From Ampelomyces quisqualis (lineage: Eukaryota; Ascomycota; Dothideomycetes; Pleosporales; Phaeosphaeriaceae): a stretch of 64,000 bases of DNA. Shown in pieces: positions 1 through 10,692 of the stretch; within the stretch, counting starts at the first letter, position 1, and each line of letters begins with the position of its first letter. The position numbers were made by a program, and so were the translations under genes. The notes below the pieces were generated by a model. It was not told where the DNA came from. It worked only from the letters and a program-made list of their open reading frames with translations, and searched no databases. The DNA lies in assembly GCA_018398575.1 (NCBI GenBank), contig JAGTXZ010000003.1:1798001-1862000 (forward strand), written 5' to 3'.

Positions 1-1802
1 CACGACAAACCTGGACTCGCCTACTCGAAATATTCTGCGAATCGGAAATATTGTTAACAATGCTCGACTGCTAAGCGATCAGGCCGCATCTGCATCTACT
101 GCAGCAGTCTTGTCTTCCACTTCTGGAGACGACAGCTCATCAGTGAAAAGTCGATGGGCTGGTCAACCTACGGATGTTGCCCTCCTCGATCTTCTGGATG
201 CATTTGGCGAAGACGACGTGCGGGAGAGACTTGGCGAGCGCAAATTCGAGACTCCCTTCAGCTCCGAAAGAAAGTGGATGGGTGTCGTTATTAATGGTAA
301 TCTCGGCGAAGGTGGGGCTGATGTGGCCTATATCAAGGGAGCATTGGAAAGAGTCCTAGATCGCTGCGATACTTACGTTACCTCTGAGGGCAAGGAGGTT
401 GTTCTTGATCAAGCACGGAAGCAAGAAGCCATGAAGGCGGCCGACTCCATGGCACACGAAGGGCTCAGAGTACTTGGTTTCGCAAGCGGTACATCAAAGT
501 GGCGTAGTAAGAGCAGAAGCGGTACCTCTTCGCCTGCCCTCACTACCAAGTATGGCTTGGGAGAAGATGAACAGTATCGCGGTCTTGTTTTTGCCGGCCT
601 TGTCGGAATGAATGATCCACCGAGGAAGGGGGTGGAAAAGGCTATTCGACGCCTCATGGCTGGCAAGGTCAAAGTCATTATGATCACAGGAGATGCCGAA
701 ACAACTGCAGTCGCTATAGGCAAAAGTCTCGGCATGCCAATCATAGCAAATCCGGCTATCGGGCGCTCAGTGATTTGCGGAGATGAACTCGACCATATGA
801 GTGACGAAGAGCTATCTCAAGCCATCGCGACGACATCGATCTTCGCGCGCACTAGTCCCGAGCACAAAATGAAGATTATACGAGCATTACAATCTCGAGG
901 AGATGTTGTGGCCATGACAGGCGACGGCGTCAATGATGCGCCTGCATTGAAGAAAGCCGACATTGGTATTTCCATGGGTCTATTGGGAACAGATGTTGCT
1001 AAAGAGGCGGCAGACATGATCTTAACGGACGACAACTTCGCGACCATTTTGAACGCGATGGAAGAAGGGAAGGGTATCTTCTACAACATTCAAAACTTCC
1101 TTACCTTTCAGCTCAGCACCAGTGCAGCCGCATTGAGCCTGGTTCTACTAAGTACCTTCTTGGGCTTTAAGAATCCGCTTAATGCGATGCAGATTCTTTG
1201 GATAAGTAGGTTTCGATGCACTGCCTCGAAACATTCGCCTGCTAAGAACACTATTAGACATCATCATGGACGGACCGCCTGCACAGTCGCTGGGTGTCGA
1301 GCCCGTCGATCCCGCCGTGATGGCTCAACCGCCTCGCCACCGGCAAGCCCGCGTCCTCACTCGCCCCTTGATTCAACGAGTCCTTCAATCAGCTACCATC
1401 ATCATGCTCGGTACTTTAATCACCTACTACCGGGAAATGTCGGTTGATGGTGAAGTCACTGAACGTGATACCACGATGACGTTTACTTGCTTTGTTCTTT
1501 CCGACATGTTCAACGCGCTGACGTGTCGCTCCAACACCAAGTCTGTCTTGTCCGGCGATATTGGTGTTTTTGACAACAAAATGTTCAATTATGCGGTTGC
1601 AGGAAGTCTTGTTGGACAAATGATGGTCATTTACTTCCCGCCTTTACAGCGAGTGTTTCAAACAGAGGCACTTGGTCTGCTAGATATCTGCCACCTTTTT
1701 GCGGTGGCAAGTTGTGTATTTTGGGTAGATGAAGGGAGGAAGTACTATGTAAGATGGAAAGGACGCCGAGGATACGTGGGCGGGTACAGCACCAGTGTAT
1801 AA
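1..1802 (+). CDS. PMR1: PMR1-type secretory-pathway Ca2+/Mn2+ P-type ATPase (5' truncated by window edge)
   Basis: This P-type ATPase pumps Ca2+ and Mn2+ into the Golgi lumen. The reading frame is open from the left edge (frame beginning at base 2), so the start codon and the phosphorylated-Asp motif lie outside the window. Visible are the end of the nucleotide-binding domain, with GQPTDVALL and PFSSERKWMGV, and the P-domain hinge with MITGDAETTA and TGDGVNDAPAL. The membrane part carries DMFNALTCR, matching the M6 ion-binding segment of PMR1. A 52-nt intron (1206-1257, GTAGGT...TTAG, branch GCTAAG) splits the Asn codon just before IIMDGPPAQS; reading through it would give a false C-terminus. 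Exons are 1-1205 and 1258-1802. Similarity to PMR1 runs to the C-terminal VDEGRKYY region. The family call is secure; the ion preference is inferred from the family. Confidence 0.93.
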
Positions 1803-2401
1803 TACTTGCATAGCGGGGAGTTGATTAGAAAGTCTTGGACGCGATATAATATACCACAAACGAAGTGTTCACCTGCTGGAGCATCTTCATGGCGGTAGGT
1901 CACACCACCTATGATCCTCATTAAATACAACACATCAGCCCGAGGCACCTAGGCAAGACACGTGATACTTGGGCCGAAGTGCTGACAAACAGCCATCTTG
2001 GCATTTCCCGCACAATGCACGCAGCCCCACCTTTTCTCTTCCAGAAGCAGCCTAGAATTCCGCACAAGAAGCGCTCCTTCACTCGCACAAACCGCGCAAC
2101 CAATCATGTGAGGTTCGATTGGTCAAAGCGCAGGCGAAAAACGTCACATCTCACCGGTGCCGATGACCCGAACCCAAAGTACCGGTACTACTCCGTACAA
2201 ACGCGCGACTTGTGCGGTAAAAGTGGCGCTCCACTAGGCTACCCGCTCCGCACAAGTCGCGCAGGTGTGTGTATATAAAGCATCCTCTCCATCCGGCTTC
2301 CAGCACATGCTATCACCATCTCTTCTCCAAGTACTCGCACACTACCAACACTTGCTTCCAATCCAATCCATACCTAACATCCACCGAACGAATCCACCAT
2401 C
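1803..2401 (+). promoter_or_regulatory. Metallothionein upstream region with repeated CGCACAA motif, inverted repeat and TATA box
   Basis: No convincing gene lies in this 600-bp stretch. A TATA-like TATATAA sits at 2272-2278, about 125 bp before the metallothionein ATG. CGCACAA occurs at 2009, 2061, 2084 and 2249, and in reverse complement at 2210. The last two fall inside a perfect 15-bp inverted repeat (2203-2217 and 2248-2262, 30-bp spacer) ending 9 bp upstream of the TATA box. One TACTCCGTA motif lies at 2189. Clustering next to a metal-response gene suggests a transcription-factor site, but the binding protein is unknown. Confidence 0.5.
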
Positions 2402-2560
2402 ATGCCCGGCTCAGACTGCGGATGCGAGTCAAAGGGAGGATGCAAATGCGGCTCCAACTGCTCTTGCGGCAACTCTTGCACTTGCAATGACTGCCCTGTG
2501 AGTGGTTATGTTGTGACTACTGGAGGTGGATGGGTACTAATCGTCGGGTAGAACCACTAA
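2402..2560 (+). CDS. Metallothionein, 34 aa, two exons
   Basis: This is a cytosolic metal-binding peptide that chelates Cu+ (and possibly Zn or Cd) through cysteine thiolates. Exon 1 (2402-2497) encodes 32 residues with nine cysteines, mostly in Cys-X-Cys pairs (Cys 6/8, 14/16, 20/22, 26/28, plus 31). A 54-nt intron (2498-2551) has a GTGAGT donor, an exact TACTAAT branch site and a GTAG end. Exon 2 adds only Asn-His and a TAA stop. The length and the nearly aromatic-free, Gly/Ser/Cys-rich composition fit fungal metallothioneins of the Neurospora type, which are about 25 residues long. The gene is too short for usual ORF thresholds. It sits between a Ca/Mn pump and a copper importer. The metal preference is inferred. 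Confidence 0.88.
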
Positions 2561-3017
2561 GTGGCATGTCTTGCCTTTGAAAGGTTTAGAGAAAATACCA
2601 TGATGGTGAGTGCATGTCATGAATGGTGGTTGAGACTGCTTGCTGATATGATGTGTAGACGAAAGTGTGACGGATTGATTTTGGCGACCATGTTCAGTCG
2701 AGGTGGGTGGTTGTGGAGTTGAGGTGCACGGGCAGCGGATCAGAAGCAGGCGGACGACACCACAGCTGGATAGCATGAATGGAACGTCTTTCTAGGCATA
2801 AGGTGGAAAAATCTCCTTGACATATCTATCTTCCATAGAGCTTTGATGTAGGATTAACTAATCTGCTTGGGTATAAAATCTACACAGAATGGGCAAAGAG
2901 CTCCAAGTTCCTCTCGTGGAGAACCGACCTGACGTACCCAAGTTAACGACCACCCTGACCATTTCAAACAGCTGTGAAGCCTCGAGACGGCCCGGGTGTG
3001 AGATAATCTCCGACGTC
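2561..3017. other. Intergenic region between convergent metallothionein and Ctr genes
   Basis: The two flanking genes converge here, so this should hold both 3' UTRs. Short frames on both strands lack codon-level or motif support. No RNA gene or repeat was recognised. Confidence 0.5.
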
Positions 3018-3993
3018 CTAGCCACAACACACAGTAGCGTTCTCTTCCATGCGGTCCTTGCCATCCTGGCCGACATTGAAGCTCTCATACCCGAAGATAA
3101 AGTAACCAATGTACGCACCAATGAAGATACAGATGATAATGTACCCGTTGTAATACATAGCCAGTAACATGACAAAGTAAGCCACTGCGAATTGCAGCAT
3201 ATGTAGTAGCGCGCGAATAGCCTGTTGTAAGATGTTCGGGCGGAAGCGCGGCGCAGCAGTGACAGGCGATGCGACAGATGTAGTTGGGTTCTTGCTGTTC
3301 GATCCATCGGCGCTGCTAGATGAAGAGCAGACTATCGGCGAGAGGGTCTTGACGTGTTGTGCGACGATGTAGCGGTCGTATTCTTTGCCGGCGCGGCGGA
3401 GGCCTTCCAGGATGATGACAAGGAGAATCACGCCGATGCAGGAACCGGCAAAGGCACCTTGAGTCTTGACGCGCCATGAGCGAGCAATGAAGCCTATGTT
3501 GTAGTTAGTAAAGTTGGTGGAAAGGTAGTCTGAAGGCTAAGCGATTGTGTTCGAGGGACACGACCGGCGCCGTGTAACAGCAGGTAAATTCAGAATCAAT
3601 GCTAGTGCGCTCGTCCACAATGTTTTTTTCCTGGCGGCCAGCGAATCTTGCGCCTATGCTTAGCACCGCAACCCTTCGCGAGGCCCGCAATTTGCCAGGG
3701 ATAACTCATGTAGCTGAAAGGGAGCAGTGGTAAGCGAAGAAAGGTGATAAACCTACAAGAGTCCACGGTATACCAGTTCCACAGCATCTAAAACAGTCAG
3801 CCATGGCGTTCAGGTTGTCGTACAAGGGACGACAACTTACGCTGATCTTGCAAGAGCCGCCCATGCTCATGCCACCCATTCCACTCATGCCGCCGCCTGC
3901 GCTGGTTGCTGACGGCATAGCCATGCCAGTCGCAGAGGGAGCCATTCCAGACATGGCCATCGAAGCCGATGTCATCATATTGCTGTGATCCAT
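3018..3993 (-). CDS. Ctr-family copper transporter, 219 aa, three exons
   Basis: This is an integral membrane Cu+ importer that works as a trimer. Exons are 3841-3993, 3757-3787 and 3018-3493; the introns are 3788-3840 (53 nt) and 3494-3756 (263 nt, branch ACTAAC, acceptor ATAG). Residues 1-48 are Met/Gly/Ser-rich with MxM and MxxM copper-binding clusters. The second exon is only 31 nt and encodes MLWNWYTVDS, the conserved stretch before TM1. TM1 is about residues 76-95. TM2 carries the copper-pore MxxxM (Met170, Met174) and TM3 the GxxxG helix-packing motif (Gly187, Gly191). The C-terminus has the Cys-Cys pair (217-218). All family hallmarks are intact. The plasma-membrane versus vacuolar paralogue cannot be told from sequence alone. 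The long second intron is unusual beside the 50-nt introns elsewhere. Confidence 0.92.
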
Positions 3994-4522
3994 AGCTATC
4001 TTGGCGATTCGAGTATGAACAATGGGGAGTTGGTGTTGTATCGTGGGTAACGGACGAGTGTAGAAGTGGGCGAAAAGAGGCTAGGAATACTGATGGGAGC
4101 GGGAAGATAAGATGAGCAAGTTTTGAGCAGATTTTCCGAATTGAGGTGTATTCGGAAGTGCCAAGGGGACGAGCAGCTCGAGAGAGGAAGGAGAACACTT
4201 TGACGATAACCTCACGAAAGCCGAAGATGAAGCAAACCAAGCCAGGCCTGCCAGCGCGGGTTGACCTTCGGATATGTTATGTACATAAGAACCAAACATG
4301 ATCTAACGCCATGCCTCACACTGCCCGACATGCGCAGATCCCCTCAACATCCTCGTACAAGCAGGCGAACGCACAACACATGGCCCCAATCATCCTTGGA
4401 CCCCTTCTCGCCGCTGCTTCCCATGTCACTGTTTGACCTCACACAAGTAGCCCCAACACCGCATGGCGCGCTGCACATGCACTAAGTTCTCACGTTAAGC
4501 GGAAAGTGACATACTCAAGCAT
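3994..4522 (-). promoter_or_regulatory. Upstream region of the Ctr copper transporter
   Basis: No gene is supported in this stretch. It should contain the transporter's 5' UTR and proximal promoter, bounded upstream by a MITE at 4523. No TATA box or copper-response element could be assigned with confidence. Confidence 0.4.
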
Positions 4523-4889
4523 GGGAGACGTTACTTCGCACCCCCATACGCCCGATCAAGCTGTAGCGCTCATTTAGCGCCGGGCCATCGCAGGCGATAG
4601 TAATTCCAGCGCTGGGCAATAAATGCCGAGCTTTTGCGTGCTGTACTCCGTAATGTGACTACTCCGAAGATAAACGCTATCTATTTATGTACGGAGTATG
4701 TCCTTAACCTTGCTGTTGGTAGGCCATACGATGCATTTAATACAGTACATTTGTCTTTATTTCAATACTCCGTACCCTAGCTAGAGGATCTCAATAGGGC
4801 TTTGCGTTACTTGGCTGCGTCACATTAGACTGAATCAGGCGTATGGGGGTGCGCGATACTTGCTATGGGGTGCGAAGCAACGTCTCTTC
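4523..4889. mobile_element. hAT-like MITE, 367 bp, 8-bp TSD
   Basis: The direct repeat TCAAGCAT flanks the element (4515-4522 and 4890-4897). Inside, the ends form imperfect terminal inverted repeats: GAGACGTTACTTCGCACCCC from about 4525, against the reverse complement of the right end with one mismatch (A/G). The right arm has a partly duplicated GGGGTGCG segment (about 4836-4870). There is no coding capacity, so the element is non-autonomous. An 8-bp TSD fits the hAT superfamily. Three TACGGAGTA motifs lie inside (4644, 4690, 4766). It sits about 530 bp upstream of the copper-transporter start. Confidence 0.7.
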
Positions 4890-5635
4890 TCAAGCATTGC
4901 GTCCCGTGTGCCATTTTTCTCGATGCAGTAAGACGGCTCCACACCAATGAGATTGTTTGAGCTGATTCTACGAAGTACGCCTTAGCACGATGGAAGTGTT
5001 GCGATTCGTTACTCGGTCCATCGCCTGTCAATGATGAGACTTGAGGTTGATTGAGAACAATAGCCCGTGAAAATAAGAACTAGCTTGCTGCGGACGTTGG
5101 GACGGGCCGCTTACGTGCATCTGTTGGGGTCTGCGGAAATGCTCGTGCTGACTGGAAAATAAATGAAAATATCGTGCGATTGATGTAGTTTAGATTGCGA
5201 CGAGGGTACGCTTCTGGTTCTGGACGCTGTGCGGGGATCCCGAGCGAGAGGTTCGACCACTATAATTCGGGCGGGATTGACAGGCGCGCTGCATGACATG
5301 GGTTCTACATTCGTGTTGGTGGTGTGTGAACGATTGCAGGGTCTGCAAAGAGCGATGGATTGGCCGGATGATGAAGACTGGCAGGTATATGTAGAGGTTT
5401 TATCGACATTCGAAGAACCTCAACATTGTTCTGTGCTTAGCTTGTGCACCTGTGACTCGGGGGCTAGTGAGAACTCGACGATCAGCTCAGTGTGAGCTGT
5501 CTGACGAGCATTACATGAACAGATTTGTTTGTATCACCACGGGAATGGAGGTTCGGGATCTGATTGGAATCCTAAGGCGAATATGCAAGTACCTCGCAAA
5601 ATGAAGCTGTTGCTAACGTCCTGAACCGGCCATCA
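4890..5635. other. Intergenic, no gene recognised
   Basis: Short open frames occur, including an 88-codon plus-strand frame at 5229-5495. None has domain features, splice support or plausible composition. It probably includes the 3' UTR of the DJ-1-like gene. Confidence 0.4.
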
Positions 5636-6454
5636 TCAATTGCCCCTTTGCTCCACGAACTTGGCGACGCTGGTAATGCTCTCATTCCTTGCAAACGGGT
5701 CGTTGCTTGGATCAGTTATCCGTACATGCTCCATGTACTTGGCGATGTTGGTAGCGTTCTGCTTGTTGTACACTTTTTCCACCCAATGCAGCATCATGTC
5801 GAGTCCGGCAGTCACGCCCGACGAGCTCCAAACTGGCGGCGAGCTCGAGTAGTCCTCAATCCATCGCGCCTTCGGCACCCACGTCGTGTTCGGACCTGCT
5901 TGGACCACAGCCGGCCACGACGACTTGTTGGTTGTGGCCTTCCTGCCCGCCATGATGCCAGACTTTGCTGCAAGCCCTGCTCCCGTGCAGATTGTCAGTA
6001 CTTGCTTGACCTTGGGAGCTGTTTGCCTAATGTAATCCAGGGTAGCGTTCCATGCCGGGTTGCGCCATCCTGGACCACCGGGGATGACGAGGACATCCAG
6101 CTCTGGTGCCGTCTCAAAGGTATGAGTTGGTGGGAGGGTTGGCCAAACGTTGTTGTTGAGTGGGTTCATTGCAGCCATTGACGGCCGGGTCGTGACCGGT
6201 TCCATGGTCTCGGCGATGAATACAATCTCAGTCTTGTATGCATGACTGAGAAACTGCAGGACTTCAACCGGGCCAAAGACATCCAACACATCGAACATGC
6301 GGAAGAGCACGATGCCGTATGTCAGCGGCGCGCTTGAGTTTACACCTACTTAGACGTTATTCTCGACTGACCCAAGAAGATCCGGTTCATACTGACTTGC
6401 TGCAGCTACAATTGGGCACAATGCGATAGCGCCCACAGTCTTGAAGAACCTCAT
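5636..6454 (-). CDS. Secreted DJ-1/PfpI (ThiJ)-like protein, 255 aa, two exons
   Basis: This is a class I glutamine amidotransferase-like fold protein. Exon 1 (6397-6454) encodes a hydrophobic N-terminus ending in IVAAAS that looks like a signal peptide. A 51-nt intron (6346-6396, GTCAGT donor, AAGTAG acceptor) follows, then exon 2 (5636-6345). The nucleophile-elbow motif TICTGAGLAAKSG carries Cys139, and VIPGGPG marks the oxyanion strand. An acidic residue early in the domain (Glu47, in DVFGPVEVL) matches the DJ-1 Glu that tunes the cysteine. Related fungal proteins are annotated variously as isonitrile hydratase-like or DJ-1/PfpI, and the substrate is unknown. The isonitrile hydratase link is notable only because an isocyanide-synthase-like gene is next door; this is a coincidence to test rather than evidence. 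Confidence 0.82.
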
Positions 6455-7285
6455 GTCGCTGATTATTTTGGCGATTTGGCGGAAATTTAATAATTGAAAA
6501 TTCAGGAATTCCCACACCACGGATGGTCTTTTCACATCTATTTCATCGTTGCCCTTCATCGCATGATGAAAGTTACTTCCCCTTTACCGTACGGCACATT
6601 GATTGACTTTGTATTGCGGTGGGGTCACAAGGTTCTCGGCTGCAGCGCCCCTTGCTTTCCCAGGTATTGAAGACCAATGATTGCGAGAGCCAAGAGATCC
6701 TCGATGCAGTGGATCTATCGTGAGCCGTTCGGATGAACATGTGTAATTGATCTTGGTCGTAGCTGCTATGAGGTTGCTGAATAAGATGACATGTGGGCCA
6801 CAGGGGCCGAGGTAAAATGTCATTTGACCGAACACTGAGTGGCTCCAATGTTAGAGTGAAGAGCGCCAACATGCGCGAGATCTGCAACGGAATCTTGAGC
6901 CAAATTGAGCGCATTTCCACAGACCAACATTACAGAAAGGAACAGCGGTGTAGGGAGCTGGGCGGGGATGGATCAAAAAGTTCCAAGCCGAGCTGCGGGT
7001 ACAGAAGGACCTCATCACAAAGCATCAGAATTCAAAATTACGCTACTTGGAAATACTCTGAATCATGGATAGTCGCGATGTGCGATGTACCGGTACGAGC
7101 TGGGCCTACCCTGATAAGCTCCATGCCCCATTATCCACAACGAACTCCATGAATGTAAATCATGAATGCAAATTGTATTAGCTATAGTTGGGGTTATCTT
7201 CTGATCATACTGCTTGAATTTCAACACTGGTTGGATCGGAACATAAGAACAAAGCAATCCTCAAGCCAAAGCCAGGTCGACTCAT
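6455..7285. other. Intergenic, no gene recognised
   Basis: This lies between the start of the DJ-1-like gene and the stop of the DIT1-like gene, both on the minus strand. Frames of 60-119 codons occur on both strands, without domains, consistent splice sites or codon bias. No repeat was seen. Confidence 0.4.
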
Positions 7286-9387
7286 TTAGGGCTGACTCCT
7301 CAATGCGCGCATCATCGAAATTACAGGAAGAAGGCTGCGAAGCTTGTTCCTTTCGCCTGAGCGAACAAAGTTTGTGTCCTGGCGCTTAAGACCTTGACCC
7401 TCAATCGGGGAGACAGAAACGACTGGGCCCTTCTCGCCGATCGGAGAGCAGACAGCGACGGAAGTCTTGCGGCGGGAGATTGGGGTACCGATGGGAGAGC
7501 GGACCTTGTCGGCGATGGGAGAGAACATGCCCTGCTTTCCGGGAGAGCAGACGACGATGGGCCTATGGCCTTTGACGGTGGGAGAATTGACGACAATTGG
7601 AATCTTGCCGACGACGGGCGAGCAAATAACAATGGGGTTCTGCTTCTCTGCGATAGGCGAGACGACGACAATCGTACTTTTTTTCTGCTGGTTGTAGACA
7701 CTGACTTTACCAGCAGGGGTGGCTTCCGGAACGGTAGGCTCGATAGCGGGTGCAGTCTCAGCTGCAGTACCAGTCGTACGCTTAAGGCTAAAGTATGCTC
7801 CATCAGGACCATCAACCCAGGAGCCCGAATAGTCTGGACTCTCGAGAGCCTTGCGGGCAATCTGTGAACGTCCGAGATACAAGTACTCGTCGCCCTCGAC
7901 CTTGATCATGGTGTTGTGCCAAGGGGTTGGGAGCTGAAATTCGTACACGGGATTTGGCTCTTGGCAAGTCTCCAGGGAGTCAATAGCACGAACTTTACTG
8001 GCAGGCAGAAGACGGACGGCGAACTTAGGACCAGCGTTGTTGTGGGCGTGGATTGAAAGACGGACGTAGTTGGGCAGTAAGAGCTCTGTCAAGTTGGAGT
8101 ACGCCTGGTTACGCGACATCATCTCCTGAGCAACAAGAGCAACAGTCTTCTTTTTCTGCTTACCGCTCAGAGACTTGACCGTTGGAACATCGGCAAGGTC
8201 CTGAAGCATGAAGCGAGTCTGTCCAAGGTAGAGACCAAGCGCATCAGCCTCTTGCTCAGTGATCAGCTGGCGGATGTAGGCACGGTCCGGTCCACCGATA
8301 CCCAACATGAGCTTTCTGCACAGCTCGGCCTCGCCGGTAAGCTTGGTCTTGATGGGATGAGGCATGTCATGGGAGTTTCGGAGAAGCTTCTGAAGGCCTT
8401 GAAAGCCATCTGAGTCCGCGGCGAAGATGTTCTTCAGACCCTTGAACCTGATCGTAGGTACTGGGGCAGCATCATCAAAGAATCGCTGGTTGAAGATTGC
8501 GGCCATACAAGCATCGTATGTGTCGATTATCTCATCGTCAACACCGACTAAGATAGGTTAGATATTTGTACATGACCGCTTCGTCGATCAAACTTACCGC
8601 AATCAGAGAAGACGTGACCATCGTTGATGACCCACATGGTCGCACCGGGCTCGTAGACCGTGTTGACCTCCTTGATGAAGTCGTGGAGCACATCCATAGC
8701 AATGTGCTCAGCAAGATCGGGCATAATACCACCAACCTTGTTAGGATTGCAAGATTTGCATGGGAAAGCAGGCAGAGCGAACTGAACGGGAAGGTGTTTG
8801 TCAACGTAGCCAAATACGCGGTTCAAGAAGATCTCACGACCGCCATTGCTCCACTGGTCATCCTTGGAAACGTTCTTAAGTCTGCGCTCGAAGATCTCAG
8901 CGATTTTGTGGCAGACTTCGCGATGCTGCCTCGCCCATGGGGTGTTGGATGTGCTAATGGTCGCGAATGGTTGAAACTCAGTCTCGAGAAGAATGAAGCG
9001 CTCGGCCCAAATAGTGAAACCATCGGGCTTGACAGATTTCGGCCGCGATACGACCATACCAAGAGTGAGACCATTCTCATGCTCGATCTCAGAGACTTGT
9101 GTAGTGATGTCTTGTTGTTGATATGAAGGGGGGAAGTTTAAGCGAATGTCTTGAAGAGCCGGGATGGTGACGGTAATTTGTAGAGTCTTAATCTTCTTCC
9201 CGGAGGGAAGCTCAAGCGACGACCATGCTCCTTCGGTGGAGCAAACAGTATTCTTCAGTTGTGTCCACGCTTCTGGGAATGGCTTGGAGTTGCTGCCCTC
9301 GATAGCAAGGAGCTCGCCGGCGGCATTTCGCCAGTAAAGTGCATTGATGCAGTGATATGTAGAAATGGCCTTGTTAAGAGGAGGCAT
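7286..9387 (-). CDS. DIT1: Dit1/PvcA-type isocyanide synthase-like protein, 683 aa, with Ser-Pro repeat tail
   Basis: In yeast, Dit1 converts L-tyrosine to the N-formyl-tyrosine precursor of the spore-wall dityrosine layer; bacterial PvcA/IsnA relatives make isocyanides. Exon 1 (8598-9387) encodes residues 1-263, with the family blocks ALPAFPCKS (204-212), PDLAEHIAM (223-231), YEPGA (245-249) and INDGHVFSDC (254-263). A 50-nt intron (8548-8597) restores FSDC-VGVDDE. Exon 2 (7286-8547) continues with YVRLSIHAHNNAGPKF and TPWHN (471-475), ending the domain near residue 517. Residues about 518-683 form an extension with eight Ser-Pro dipeptides between 560 and 644 in a recurring IVxCSP-type context. 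The ATG at 9387 was chosen because upstream in-frame residues look like untranslated sequence. The family is secure; tyrosine as substrate is inferred from the DIT2-like partner gene. Confidence 0.9.
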
Positions 9388-9790
9388 AGTGAAGATTAAC
9401 GAGAATAGTACGGGTATCCGATAGATGGTATATAGAAGGAAAGAGACAAATGAAATCACAGAGTGGGCGAAGAGCGAACTCTGAACGCTAGTATAGAACA
9501 GCAGCAAGTGATGAGTGTTGTCCTTTGAAGAAAGCCATGCTAGGATTATTATATGAAAGACTAGCACTCGCGATGCATCTTGCGAATGACCATGCTCCCC
9601 ATGGTCAAAGCGTATTTCAGGGAGTCCAGCCAGCTGCAGATGTCATTCATGGGCAGTCACAGCTCAATGCACGCGCCTCGACCGTGCAACTGCTTGGAGC
9701 TAGCCGGGGCGCCTTTTATCTCGGGCACTTCTCACACTAGGGCAAATTTTTCAGTGTATTGTATTGTGACGTACACCAGTTAGGCCACCT
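9388..9790 (-). promoter_or_regulatory. DIT1 upstream region bordering the RIP island
   Basis: About 400 bp of normal-composition DNA separate the DIT1 start from the abrupt switch to RIP-mutated sequence near 9790. It must contain at least the proximal DIT1 promoter. No TATA box or known operator was recognised. Confidence 0.4.
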
Positions 9791-10692
9791 GCTAATTTAC
9801 TAGTAAACTGTAAACCTAAGTAGCTTAGCTAAGCTAAATCAGGTATGCTGTTTGTAGTAGAGGTAGCTAATACAAGATTTAGAGCTTTTAAAATATATGT
9901 TTAAACTTTACTGTAATGTAAAGCAGAAACGTAGTGTTGCAATTTATTCTATCTATTTATTATTACTATCTAAACTCTTACGCCTAGAAAGGATCTGCTT
10001 GTTTATCTTAATATATGTTATCTTATTATTACTCTTATAATTTATTATTAGTGTTATAATTATAATAATTAACCTTACTTAAGTTTTTTTTCTATTCTTA
10101 TAGTTATAAGATATGCATTATATACTACTACTACTAACTAGTATTCTTGTTATTACGCTTATAGTAGTACCTATTATAACTCTACACGTTTTAAACATAT
10201 AGCTAGAATAGCTTATACTCTAGCTTTAATAGTATAATTAGCTACTCTAATAAGAAGATTTCTTTTCTATAAGTAGTAATATTAGGTAGATTTTAGAACT
10301 CTCTATAGGAACTAGCTTCTAGAGCGTGCACAGCCTAAAAAGCAAGAGTAAAGGCAGTAAAACTAGAATCTATAATATCTATAACAATAAAAAATAGGCG
10401 TATATAATATAGTAATATAATAAGCTATATTAATAATAATACTGTAGTACAAATACAGTATTAAATACCCTATCTAGAACTATATAAAAAAAACCTGCAG
10501 AATTTCCTCTAGAGATACTATAAAGTTATCTATATTTACACAGTCTAGGTATATTTACACGCTAAGTAGGTAAATTATCTACTATTTCTATTACTCTACT
10601 TTTACGCTATAGAGACCTTTAGACTTTATTATTTCTCTTTTAATTACTTTAGCTCTTAGAATAAACTTCTTAATATATATACGTAGAGATAT

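Noticed and set aside
2111..2122. tRNA B-box-like GGTTCGATTGG
   Set aside because: No matching A-box at the right distance and no acceptor or anticodon stem could be folded around it.
5229..5495. 88-codon plus-strand frame
   Set aside because: No domain, signal peptide, splice context or conserved composition; typical chance frame in GC-balanced intergenic DNA.
6793..7152. 119-codon plus-strand frame
   Set aside because: Low-complexity, charged sequence with no recognisable motif; lies in an intergenic gap with equally long frames on the other strand.
9388..9567. N-terminal 60-residue extension of the DIT1-like protein
   Set aside because: The upstream frame is open but hydrophobic and low-complexity, and the family begins near the ATG at 9387; it is better read as 5' untranslated sequence.
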